Source: Rhabdophis nuchalis
Taxonomy: Eukaryota; Chordata; Lepidosauria; Squamata; Natricidae
NCBI GenBank assembly: GCA_039707465.1
Contig: CM077644.1
Coordinates: forward strand, 80,956,875-81,020,874
Direction: 5' to 3'
DNA: 64,000 nt
Part shown: positions 13,340 to 23,885 of the stretch, piece after piece
Position numbering within the stretch: the stretch's first letter is position 1
Layout of the letters: each line of letters opens with the position of its first letter
Position numbers and translations under genes: made by a program
The notes under the pieces: generated by a model
What the model was told of the DNA's origin: nothing
What the model saw: only the letters and a program-made list of their open reading frames with translations
Databases searched by the model: none

Positions 13340-13430
13340 ACATTCAGAATGTTTAGATGCTGGGGAATTCTGGGAGCTGAAGTTCATGCAACCTAAAGTT
13401 GCCACGTTTGAGAAACACTGGTCAATGGAA
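13340..13430. mobile_element. Fragment of a fold-back hAT MITE
   Basis: GGGGAATTCTGGGAGCTGAA and the following TTGAGAAACACTGG match one arm and one terminus of the hAT-type fold-back family. Similar short pieces are at 53720-53765 and 63008-63060. Confidence 0.5.
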
Positions 13431-13714
13431 AAAGAGGAAGAGGAGAAATCACCAAAATATCTGTGTAAAATCAGTCAGTTGATAATGCCTACAGAAACTG
13501 ACAGTGTGGTAGGTAACTAATGTATCAATTAAAGGGAATAGAAGAATTCCAGAAATGAGGCAATGAATTCTCTGGTACACCAGAATAATCTAAAAACTTT
13601 CCTAAAATTATAAAATTTTCTTCTAGCATTTTAAAACAAACATTAAAAGATTTATTCATTAGGAATTATTAACCCCCTTGATTTAGAAAATTTAAAAATA
13701 AGGAGGATGAATTA

Positions 13715-13930
13715 CCATGTTTCCCTGAAAATAAGTCAAGGTCTTATTTTCTTTTGACATACAAAATAAGCACTTGGCCTTATTTTTGGGGAGGTCTTAT
13801 TATCTTTGAGGTACAGGAGGCGACAAGCGTGGTCACCTCAAGGCTGCTGTTGCATTGCAATATTTTCGAGGCGAGCTTATTTTAGCACATACGCTCAAAA
13901 GGAGAGGTCTTATTTTTGGGGGAAACAGGG
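13715..13930. mobile_element. TA-flanked MITE, 216 bp
   Basis: Inverted ends are CCATGTTTCCCTGAAAATAA and, reversed from the right, CCCTGTTTCCCCCAAAAATA, with TA on each side. The interior has no coding capacity. The TA target implies a Tc1/mariner-superfamily mobiliser. Confidence 0.8.
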
Positions 13931-14430
13931 TAGTATAACCAGGTCTACCTATAGACATTTTTATCTAAAGAAACTTCTAAAATACTTTTAACATGGCAAT
14001 AATTTTATAGAAGTTATAACATAAATTGTACATGGTCTATACAATAATTTTAGATTATGGATTTGTTTCTTTATAGACATAGTGTAAAATATCAACATTG
14101 TCTAAAATAAGTATTAAAGGCAAACTCCTGGACCAGAGTTGCATGGGTGTTCAAAAGCATGATTAGGATTCTCTATTCATATAAGAGAGGGTCAGAATAT
14201 GACATTATCATCCTAAGTCAGAACAGAAAAAAGTAAAATTCCTTCCCTCACAGAAATTTGCAAGAAAAATAAGGGAAAACTACAACAAGACATGAAACAA
14301 GACAAAGAATCTACATTAGCTATTTTTCAGGCTTCCATTTAGTAGTGATATTAAACATCGAACATTTTGAGCCAAAAAATAACCCCATATCAATTTATAG
14401 TGCTTTGGCCAGTTAATTTTACCAATATTA

Positions 14431-15244
14431 CCGTGTTTTTTGGAGTATAAGATGCACCGGAGTATAAGATGCACCCAGGTTTTGAAGAGGCAATTTTTTA
14501 AAAAAATGTAGGTAGGTAGAGAGAGGGAGAAATACAGTAGGGAGAGAGGGAGGGAGAGAGAGCTTGTATGTATGTATGTATGTATGTATGTAGGTAGGTA
14601 GGTAGGTAGGTAGGTGGATACAGAGAGAGAAATAGAGTAGGGAGGGAGGGAGGGAGAGGGGGAGAGAGAGAGAGAGAAGATAGGTTGGTAAGTAGATGTG
14701 TATTTACCCATGTGCTGGAGAAGAAAATCACTGACAACCTGTAGCACCTAAAACTGCTGGCACAGCACTTGACCAATGTAATTCTCATCAACCATTCCAA
14801 CTAAACAGCTTTCCAAAAGGGAAAAAAAAGTTTTTACACTCTGCAAACCTCCCCAAAACTGCCCGTTTTTTTTTTAAACGAGCCCCCCCCCTTTTTTCCC
14901 CCCAAATAGGCATGAATAGCCTTGGGGGGGGGGACTTGCAGAGTGCTCTGGGGGGGAAGCAAAAAACGGGCCACTTTTTGTGAAAACGAGTCATTTTTTG
15001 TCAAAAGAAATTGCATGCATAGCCTTCTGGAAGCTTATAGACTGGGGTCTGGGGAGAGCAAAATTGAGCAAAAGCCAACCCATTTTTCACTCATTTCTGT
15101 GCTCCCTAGCCCCCAGGAACTCTTTGAAAGCCTTCATAAGGCTATGCATGGCCATTTTGGTGAAGGGGGCGGGACTTCAGGAGGCAAAAAAAATGCTGTA
15201 TTCGGTGTAAGATGCACCCACCCTCTTTTTAGAGGAAAAAAGGT
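14431..15244. mobile_element. TA-MITE of the GTATAAGATGCACC family, right end lost
   Basis: Left end CCGTGTTTTTTGGAGTATAA follows a TA and matches the complete copy at 18481-19682. The right end stops at GGAAAAAAGGTG, lacking the last 25 or so bases. It contains the AAATACAGTAGGGAGAG and (GTAG)n minisatellite (14510-14690) and G-rich AGCCTTGGGGGG modules. Confidence 0.75.
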
Positions 15245-15370
15245 GATTGTCACAATCTTTGAACGCATTGTCAGGGAAATAAAACCCTGGTTCTCTGTAA
15301 TCCATGGCCACCACATAAAAAGGATCAAATTTCAAAGGAGATATTACACATCTTTTAGTTTTCATCCAAG

Positions 15371-15372
15371 AA

Positions 15373-15408
<36 letters not shown>

Positions 15409-15540
15409 GGTTTTTTGAGCTGATCAATAACAAATATATATATAGATCCTAGTCTCCCTGATTTATTCATTGATCAGCTCATAAAACTAACACATATTAA
15501 AAAAAATCACACAACGGAACTCATGGCTTTCTGTCTAGAT
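15371..15540 (-). repeat. Unnamed tRNA-like composite repeat, fragment B (continues at 16663-16760)
   Basis: After a (GT)n tract this has GAGCTGATCAATAACA, GATCCTAGTCTCCCTGATTT and CACAACGGAACTCATGGC, shared with fragments at 8.6 and 31-32 kb. The repeat is split by the 1.1-kb hAT; it resumes with GGTCTCTGGTGAAGTATGCT and AGGGTGTTGTGGAACAA. Confidence 0.65.
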
Positions 15541-16273
15541 CAGTGGTCGGCAAACCGCAGCTCGCGAGCCAGGAGTGGCTCTTTGGCCCCTTGAGTGCGG
15601 CTCTTCCTCCACCCAGCCACGGACAGACACTGGAAGCCGCACGCCCACTTCCCTCCTCCCCCAGCGGGCGGGCGGGCGGGCGCGGGGAGGACCGAAGGCT
15701 GAGGTTCCCTAAGTGCCGCCCAGTCTGTCCGGGCGCCGCACGCCCACCTCCCTCCCAGCCCGTGTGCCGGACAGCCCTGGAAAGTGCCCCTCGGTGCTCT
15801 CTGCGGGCGGCTGTTGCTGCTGCTGCTCCTGAGCCTCGCGACACGCAGTTCTCGTCATCCGAGCAGCCCAGCTGTCCTGCCCGATGCGCCTGCCGGGCGA
15901 TCTTGGACGGCAAGAACTGCGTGTCACGGGAGCAGCAACAGCAGCAGCAACAGCCGCCCACAGAGAGCACCGAGGGGCACTTTCCAGGGCTGCCCGGCAC
16001 ACGGGCTGGGAGGGAGGTGGGTGTGCGGCTCCCGGACGGACTGGGCAGCGCTTAGGGAGCCACAGCCTTTGGTCCTCCCCGCGCCTGCTCCTGGCTCACT
16101 GGCTCGCTGACATGCCAGGCTTTCCACTGCTTCTGGGGGGGAGAGACTTACACACAGAGAGACAGACAGAGAGAGCCAGAGGAGGAGGGAGGGAAAGACA
16201 AACAGAGAGAGGGAGGGAGAGAGGGAATCACACACACACACACACACGCAGAATGACAGATGGGTGGAGGGAG

Positions 16274-16310
<37 letters not shown>

Positions 16311-16412
16311 TGACAAAAAGAGAAAAAGAGAAAGAAAAATAGAAAAAAAAAGAAAGTGGGAGAGAGAGAGAGAAAAAGAAAGAAAGAAAGAAAGTGAGAG
16401 AGAGAGAGAGAG

Positions 16413-16451
<39 letters not shown>

Positions 16452-16662
16452 ACTTATGACCACAATTGAGCACAAAAATTTGGTTGCTAAGCAGGACCGT
16501 CATTAAATTCACCGCATTTTCCAATTTGGACACGCCCACCTGGTCACATGACCGCTGAGCCACTCCCATAGAACAGGCCACACCTTTTGGCTCTCAAAAG
16601 AAATTTCAATTGTGGTACTGTTGATATTTGGCTCTATTGACTAATGAGTTTGCCCACCACTG
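15541..16662. mobile_element. Non-autonomous hAT element, 1.1 kb, GC-rich with GA tracts
   Basis: Left end CAGTGGTCGGCAAACCGCAG and right end GAGTTTGCCCACCACTG are inverted. The perfect 8-bp duplication GTCTAGAT lies at 15533-15540 and 16663-16670. The left interior is over a GC-rich palindromic block with (CTG)n at about 15810 and (CAG)n at about 15932; the right interior (16140-16455) is a long AG/AAAG purine tract. No transposase. Overlapping long frames here are composition artefacts. Confidence 0.93.
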
Positions 16663-17001
16663 GTCTAGATGGTCTCTGGTGAAGTATGCTTCCTCCCTTA
16701 ATTGGGGCCCTAATAGGGTGTTGTGGAACAATATATATATATATATATGCAAAGATTAGGAGCTCTCTTATATTGGTCTAGATTAGATTGAAGGTGAAGG
16801 TTCATTTTCTGATCTTGTGGATTGGTTTCCGGACATTGCTGAAGATGTTACCTAGCCTGGTAATGAAACATTCAGAAACCAACCGACAAGCTCAGAGAAC
16901 AAACCTTCACCCTCATCATACACCCAAGCTACAGATATTTGCCACTATTGCATGGATTAGATTATTTCAAAAATTACACTTTTAAAGCCATTACTACTCA
17001 C

Positions 17002-17298
17002 ATGATTATTATGGAGATCCAATTTAATTAAATTAGTGCAATATTCAAGTGCATCAATATTTGTAAGGAAATTACAAGACAAATCACATATTTTGAGTGA
17101 AACACAATATGGCATGCTTCGCAGATCATATAGGTAGTGTGCATGCAGTCTAACCATAACCAGATTTCTCAGTTTCTTTGCATCTCTTTCATCAGCAATT
17201 TGGCCATATTCAAGTAGTAGTTTTTCAGAAACACAGACAAGGTATTCTAAAAAATCCTCCTCCATAGTTATCTCTTTTATGGTTTATCCATGAGAGAT
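17002..17298 (-). CDS. LRRIQ3: LRRIQ3 first coding exon (coding part 17265-17002)
   Basis: This exon encodes the N-terminal 88 residues of leucine-rich repeat and IQ motif protein 3, a vertebrate protein linked to cilia and sperm flagella. Reading from an ATG at 17265 down, it contains a leucine-rich repeat, with LKICDLSCNFLTNIDALEYC followed by TNLIKLDLHNNH, which closely parallels my recollection of the human protein. The exon ends in phase 0 at 17002 before a consensus donor GTGAGT (17001-16996). Its upper edge is an acceptor (CTTTAG, the AG at 300-299 of the 17 kb line), so a non-coding exon must lie further upstream. The 5' leader holds a four-codon upstream ORF (17291-17277, M-D-K-P-stop). 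The next exon continues the repeat in frame. Identity is strong; the start is the first long-frame ATG. Confidence 0.9.
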
Positions 17299-18478
17299 CT
17301 AAAGGGGAGAAAGGATTACACAGTAAGTTACCTTTTCTTGAAAAAAAAAAACTTCAAATACATAAACTAAGTATCCAACTGCTTGATACAATTTCCCAAT
17401 TTATAAAAAGATAAGCCATAGCACAGAAGCTAGGAAGAACAAAACATATTTAAGAAAACTTTTAAGAGCATGTAAGCATTGGTGGAGAAATGCCATTTTA
17501 CATTTTATCAGATGAACAAAACATTTCATCCTTGTACCACCACAAATAGGGAATAGCAATATTCTCAATGGCAAATTATTGATTTATTTTGTTACATGAA
17601 AGATTTCCTTCCTGGGTCAAGTCTATCAAAATAACAAAGAAAAGCAGTAATAAAATATAATGATACTTTAAACATTATATAATTCAGCCAATATAAATTG
17701 TATTGCCAGACCTTTGAGATAATTTGTGTATGATATAGATAGCCTTGTGATCAATAAAACACATGGATTAAAAGCCATTCTAAAAGGAGTTCATTGTAAA
17801 GCTATCTAAATTCTGAAAACAATTTTATACCTTTATAAAATATTATAAAATTTAAATAAAATTGTTTTATAAAATCAAACGGCAGAGCGTTTCAATGGTT
17901 CCATTGAGAAATGATTCTACTGAGAAGTGACTGACAAAGTATAATCTATAAAGGATGAGTCAACTGTTCATGGCTTCAAAATGATTGCATAAGGAATCAT
18001 ATTTTCATTCTATTTATTTTTGCGTTTATTTTTAGTCATTCATTACTGAGGCTTATATGTCACTTCAATCACAACCAACTGTAAATAGCATAGACTTCAA
18101 TTCAGTAGACAGATTTGGCAATAGCAACAGACAATAATGTATTTTAAATCTTACTGTGCCAAGGAATAAGATACTGATGAGACTGAAAAGAGATAAACTA
18201 TCACTTACTGCAGAGGGGATTCCCACTCTCAAATCAGTTTCTAAGAACTGTCAAGTAGTTAGATATAATGGTTTTTCTAAATGCTCAAAGGGTTAATGCT
18301 GAATTACAGTCTCTATTATTCCTGAATTTCATAAATTTAACCTAGAAATGTTTACAAGCATAAAACTGAACTGGTACCTGGAAGACCTAGGTTTTAGTCC
18401 ACTATCAGCCACAGAAACTGAATGAGTAACAATTGGTTGATCATTCCTAACATAGAGAAGAGGGAGTGCTATGCATAC
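17299..18478. other. LRRIQ3 5' intron, no feature recognised
   Basis: AT-rich intronic sequence between the first coding exon and a MITE. No exon supported. Confidence 0.55.
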
Positions 18479-18480
18479 TA

Positions 18481-19682
18481 CCGTATTTTTCAGAGTATAA
18501 GATGCACCAGAGTATAAGACGCACCCAGGTTTTGAAGAGGCAAATTTTAGAAAAAAGTAGGTAGGTAAATAGAGATATAGAGGGGAGAGAAAGAAAGAGA
18601 AATACAGTAGGGCGGAAGGGAGAGAGAGAGAGTAGGTAGGTAGGTAGTTAGGTAGAGGTGGGGGGAGAGAGAAAAAAATACAGTAGGGAGGGAGGGAGAC
18701 AGAGTGTGTAGTTAGGGAGGTAGGGAGGTATATAGATAAAGGGATAGGGAGAGAGAGAGAGAAATACAGTAGGTAGGTAAGTAGGGAGAGAGAGTGTGTG
18801 TAGATAGATAAGTAGCTAGAGCAGGGATGTCCAAACTTGGGAACTTTAAGACTTGTGGACTTCAACTCCCAGAATTCCCCAGCCAGCTATGGGGAATTCT
18901 GGGAGTTGAAGTCCACAAGTCTTAAAGTTCCCAAGTTTGGACATCCCTGAGCTAGAGGGTTAAAGAGAGAGAAATAGAGAAAGATAGAGAAATACAGTAG
19001 ATAGGTAAAGGGAGAGAGAGAGAGAGAGTAGGTAGGTAGGTAGGTAGGTAGGTAGGTAGGTAGGTAGGTAGGTAGATGTTTCCAGGTACATTTACCCATG
19101 TGCTGGAGAAGGAAATCACTGACCACCTTTGGAACAAATCTTTGTTTCTGCAGCCACAGTACTTGGCCAACGTAATTCTCATCAATCACTCTAACTAAAC
19201 AGCTTTCCAAAAGGGAAAAAAAAAACCTTTTTGCAGTCTGCAAACCTCCCCCAAATGGCCCGTTTTTCGTGAAAATGGGGCCATTTTTTTCAAATAAAAA
19301 GCATGACTAGCCTTGGGGGGGCTTACAGAGTGCTCCTGGCCGGGGGGGGGGGGCAAAATGAGCAAAAAACGGCCCATTTTTTTTCATGAAAACCGCCCGT
19401 TTTTTGGTCAAAAAAAATAGCATGCAAAGCCTTAGGGAGGCTTATGGAGTGCTGCTGGGGGCTGGGGGGGGGGGCAAAAACACCCTGGTTTTTTGCTCAT
19501 TTCTGCCCTCCCTAGCCCCCAGGAGCTCTCTGGAAGCCTCCATAAGGGTATGCACGTGGCCATTTTGGTGAAGGGCAGGGTTTCAGGAGGCAAAAATGCT
19601 GTATTCGATGTATAAGACGCACCCAGATTTTCAGCCTCTTTTTAAAGGAAAAAAGGTGCGTCTTATACTCCGAAAAATACAG
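18481..19682. mobile_element. Complete TA-MITE of the GTATAAGACGCACC family, 1.2 kb
   Basis: Left end CCGTATTTTTCAGAGTATAA and right end TTATACTCCGAAAAATACAG are inverted repeats, flanked by TA (18479-18480 and 19683-19684). It carries the AAATACAGTAGG plus (GTAG)n minisatellite (18555-19070), G-rich modules, and a later fold-back hAT at 18822-18949. No transposase frame. Confidence 0.88.
18822..18949. mobile_element. Fold-back hAT MITE nested in a TA-MITE
   Basis: An almost perfect 128-bp palindrome: CAGGGATGTCCAAACTTGGG at the left, its complement at the right, meeting at CAGCTATGG. Perfect 8-bp duplication AGCTAGAG at 18814-18821 and 18950-18957. It inserted into the minisatellite of the TA-MITE, so it is younger. 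Confidence 0.95.
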
Positions 19683-19684
19683 TA

Positions 19685-21191
19685 TTTTGTGCTCTTGAAG
19701 ATGGGATATAAATCTAATTAATTAATACATACATTACCAACATGCAGTGCCATATATTTAAACTTTGAAAATTTGAGATTTTCAGGTTGTCCTTGCTTTA
19801 TGAACAACAATACTTAAAGTTGTAAATAAATCTGTCAAGCTTAAGTTGAAGTCATCAATTCAGTCTAAATTTCATACATGCATAAGCAAGACTCCTGAGC
19901 AGACAATGTTTAGAGTAGCAGCAACCAACAAAGAGAGAGAATCCAAAGTCAAATCATGTAAAATCCCAAGGACAAATCTTTACGGCTTTTAAGTCTAGAA
20001 GTCATGAGCCTTCATGGCTCAGCACTGTTGCAGGAAACTTCCTAAGCCTTGATTTCTCTCTATAAGCCAATAGTCTCTGATTTTGTCAAAGCACAACTGG
20101 GGTTGACCAGATCTATGAAGCACTGAAACAATAGAGGCTTAGCTTGTTTACAGAGTATTTAAAATGTAAGGACAACAGTAATCCACATTTCATAAATCTC
20201 ATGAATTGGAAAGGACTATCTACAGATTCTCAGATGACTGGATCAAATGGGTGGATTCAATCCAGCCAAAATATTGCTGTTATATTCTAATGCTACACTA
20301 TAAAGGGCTTCAAAAGTAATGTCCAACATTTTGAACTGGGCTTTAGAAACCTACTAGCAATTATTGCAGTGATTGAAGCATGTGTTACTTTACTCTGGAA
20401 TTGTCTTGCTGCCATATTTTTTGCCATATTTTGGGTAAGTTGTAGAGTTGTCTCCAAAAGCCCTACACTGAGCTCACTGCAATTGTCCAGTCAGGTGGTA
20501 AATCAGGGTGTGATCTACTACAACAAAGTTGCATCTGACATAAGCAGAAAGTGGGTAAATCCCATCTGCCTATGATTTCCATCTACTTCGTACCTGAGCA
20601 GGTACTAAGACTTCAGAAAAATCCCCAAGTCATAAGCCAACTGCTGGCCAAGTTAACAATCAGAACCAACATTATCAAGTAACAAGTAAAATTAGTAGAA
20701 CTTAATCTAGCTTTGTTGTACCCCATCTGAAATTAATAGTCTTCATGCATCAGTTGAGGGTTGGCTTAGCATCTGTTTGTTCCCAAAAACACAACTGCAT
20801 CAATCAATTCAATCAATTCAGTTTATTAGTCATAGACCAGAGACCAGAACAAATAAAAACATTCAGTAAATATACAATTAAAAATTCTAGAATAACTACT
20901 AACAACTAACAACTATGATAAAATCCAATCTGTCAATTGTACATGGTCTAACTATACTAAAATTACAATCCATAAAACTGTGTGGCCCGTTGTCAGCTTA
21001 ATACTAAATGGGAAAAGAATAAGCAGTGCAAAGGGTTTTCTACATTTGTTACATAAAATAACTATGGTGGATTAGACACCTGTTTCAGACAAATCCCCAG
21101 TGCTATTGCACAGAATCTGGCCACCTGTATAAATTCTAGGGAACTGATGGAAGAATGGGAACAATTGTGAATTGCTAGCAACATGCCTAAA
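19685..21191 (-). other. LRRIQ3 5' intron with an ancient CR1/L3 fragment (about 20280-20530)
   Basis: Mostly unremarkable AT-rich DNA. From 20280 the minus strand resembles a very old CR1/L3 relative: AATGTCCAACATTTTGAACT, GTTACTTTACTCTGGAATTG and CACTGCAATTGTCCAGTC correspond to the ORF2 C-terminal region seen intact at 43.7 kb. Frames are broken throughout. Confidence 0.5.
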
Positions 21192-21823
21192 TTTTTATTT
21201 ATTTATTTTTTTTTTTTTTTTTTATTAAATTTATACCCCGCCCTTCTCCTAAAAAAGGACCCAGGGCGGTGCACAGGCATCATTAAAATCATACAAAATT
21301 CAAAAATCCAAAATTATTAAAAAACTAATTAAATATTCCCTGTGCTAAAATTAATAAAGCTCTAAAATTTAAAATTATCCCTATAAAAATCAGAAACGGG
21401 ATTATGCTAGGCCGGCTTGTTGGAATAAATAGGTTTTAAGACATTGGCGGGAAAGGTGGAGGTCCACGATGGTGCGCAGATCGGGGGGAAGGTCGTTCCA
21501 GAGGGCAGGGCCCGCCACAGAGAAGGCTCTTCCCCTGGGCACTGCCAACCGGCATTGCCCGGCCGACGGTACCCTGAGAAGGCCCTCTCTGTGGGAGCGG
21601 ATCGGTCGAAGGGATCTATGGGGCAGGAGGCGGTCGCGGATATAGCTAGGCCCCAAGCCATGGAGCGCTTTGAAGATGGTCGTCAGCATCTTGAAGCGCA
21701 CCCGAAAGGCCACAGATAACCAGTGCAGCTCGCGCAGGAGAGGTGTTATGTGGGACTGCCTTGCGGCACCCATAATTACCTGCGCGGCCGCATTCTGGAC
21801 CAACTGCAACCTTTTAGTGCACC
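21192..21823 (-). pseudogene. Older CR1-clade LINE, 3' part (interrupted copy)
   Basis: Minus-strand ORF2 C-terminus including QLVQNAAAQVIMGAARQSHI and PLLRELHWLSVAFRVRFKML, then the 3' UTR and an A/T-rich tail. It stops abruptly at 21823. Its upstream continuation is found at 22281, on the far side of a second CR1 copy; the two flank ends share GCACC. Confidence 0.9.
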
Positions 21824-22280
21824 TTATTTTATTTATTTATTTTATTAAATTTATACCCCGCCCTTCTCCTTGTTAGGACCCAGGGCGGCGCACAGGCATT
21901 ATTAAAAACCCCAAAATACAATAAATATCAGTTAAAATGAATTAAATTAATTGACCCGTGCTAAAACCCATGTTAAAAACCATTAGCAAATTATAATTTG
22001 TTTTTGTTTTTTAAAAAAGTCAGAAACGGGGGCTATCCTAGGCCGGCTTGCTGAAATAAATACGTCTTAAGACGTTGGCGGAAGAGGCGGAGGTCCGAGA
22101 TAGTGCGAAGGTCGGGGGGTAGGTCGTTCCAGAGGGCTGGGCCCACCACAGAGAAGGCCCTTCCCCTGGGTGTCGCCAACCGGCATTGCCCCGCCGACGG
22201 CACCCGGAGGAGGCCCTCTCTGTGGGAGCGGCTCGGACGAAGGGATGTATGGGGCAGGAGGCGGTCTCGTATATAGCTAG
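21824..22280 (-). mobile_element. Younger 5'-truncated CR1 inserted in the older CR1
   Basis: A 457-bp CR1 3' end (PSYIRDRLLPHTSLRPSRSH and onward, 3' UTR, TTATTTTATTT tail) in the same orientation as its host. The host bases GCACC are present on both sides (21819-21823 and 22281-22285), as expected of a short target duplication. Removing it restores a continuous host ORF2. Confidence 0.88.
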
Positions 22281-23885
22281 GCACCTCAAGGGGAGCCCCA
22301 TGTAGAGAGTGTTGCAGTAGTCCAGCCGAGATGTCACCAATGCCTGAGTGACTGTGCGCAGAGCTCTCCGGTCCAGTAAGGGGCGCAACTGGCGTATCAA
22401 GTGTACTTGATAAAACACACCCCTGGCCACGGTCGACACATGGTCCTCCATGGTCAGCCAGGAATCCAGGAGGACACCCAAGTTGCGCGCCCTCTCCACA
22501 GGGGCTAGTTGAACGCCCCCAATGGCCAGTGTTGGACTAATCTGGCTGTACCGGGGTGCTGGAAACCACAGCCACTCAATCGTGGACGGGTTGAGCCTGA
22601 GTTTGTTGCTACCCATCCAGCCCCGTACGGCCTCCAGACACCGGGACAGCACCTCGACGGCATCGTTGAGGTGGTTTGGGGTGGATATGTACAGCTGAGT
22701 ATCGTCAGCGTACAGATGGTATTCCACCCCAAAACCATGGATGATCTCGCCAAGCAGCTTCATATAGGTGTTGATCAGAAGTGGCGAGAGGACCGACCCT
22801 TGCGGAACCCCACATGTGAGGGACCTTGGGGACGACCTCTGCCCTCCTGCCAACACCCATTGCGACCGACCAGAGAGGTAGGACGAGAACCACCGCAAAA
22901 CGGTGCCTCCCACCCCCAACCCCCCCAGTCGGTGCAATAAGATACCATGGTTGATGGTATCGAAAGCCGCTGAGAGGTCTAATAGGACTAGGATAGAGGA
23001 ATGTCCTCTATCCCGAGCCCTCCAGAGATCATCCACCAACACGACCAAAGCCGTCTCGGTACTGTGACCGGGCCGGAAGCCGGACTGGCGCGGGTCTAGA
23101 TAATCAACTTCCTCCAGGTGTTGAGGAAACTGTTGGGCCACCACACTCTCGACAACCTTCGCTAAAAAAGGAAGGTTGGAGACTGGACAATTGTTTTCTA
23201 ATAATGCTGGGTCCAGGGATGGCTTCTTGAGGAGGGGCCTCACTACCACCTCTTTCAAGGCAGTAGGCAAGGACCCCTCACTCAAAGATGCGTTCACAAT
23301 GCCCTGGAGCCAGCCTCATGTCACCTCCCAGGATGCCAGTACAAGCCAGGAGGGACACGGGTCCACTAAACATGTGGTAGCCCTAAGGTTCCTCAACCAC
23401 CTGTCCATATCCTCGGTAGCAACAAAGTCAAACTCCTCCCAAGATGTTGTCACAAGACCGGCATCGGACAGGTCGACTGGGCCACTTTCAGTGGAGGGCA
23501 ACTCGTTCCAAATCTGAGTGATTTTGTCCTACAGATAAGCTCCAAATTCCTTTGCTCGCCCTTGCAAAGGGGCTTCCCACGGCCTCTGGTGAAGGCGGGA
23601 GCGGGTCACCCCAAACAGGGCGGCAGGCGATTATCTGTGGATGCGATAAGGGTGGCACAATACTCCTGTTTGGCCACTCTTATCGCCACTAAGTAAGCCC
23701 TAATATGGTCTCTCACTAGTGTTCGGTCAGCTTCGGATCGAGAGGATCTCCACCTACTCTCTAGGCGTCTCTTGCGGCGTTTCATCTCCCGCAGCCCCTC
23801 GGTAAACCAGGGGGCCAGGGTGAGTCGACGCCGCGTGAGAGGCCGCAAGGCCGCAAATTCTTCAGCTATAGCAGATTTCAAATGA
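22281..23885 (-). pseudogene. Older CR1-clade LINE, reverse-transcriptase part
   Basis: Minus-strand reverse transcriptase with [35 protein letters not shown] and the catalytic [10 protein letters not shown]. It begins near 23885, inside the linker between endonuclease and RT, with frame breaks between 23300 and 23606. Reverse transcriptase copies LINE RNA at the target site. The 419-codon frame here is a chimera that runs into the younger insertion. Copy is dead. Confidence 0.9.

Noticed and set aside
15521..16506. Several overlapping 100-180 codon frames on both strands
   Set aside because: They lie wholly inside a hAT element; GC-rich and purine-only sequence lacks stop codons by composition, and no domain is visible.
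22038..23297. Single 419-codon reverse-transcriptase protein
   Set aside because: It is a chimera of an old CR1 and the inserted younger CR1; the C-terminal part is read in a shifted frame.
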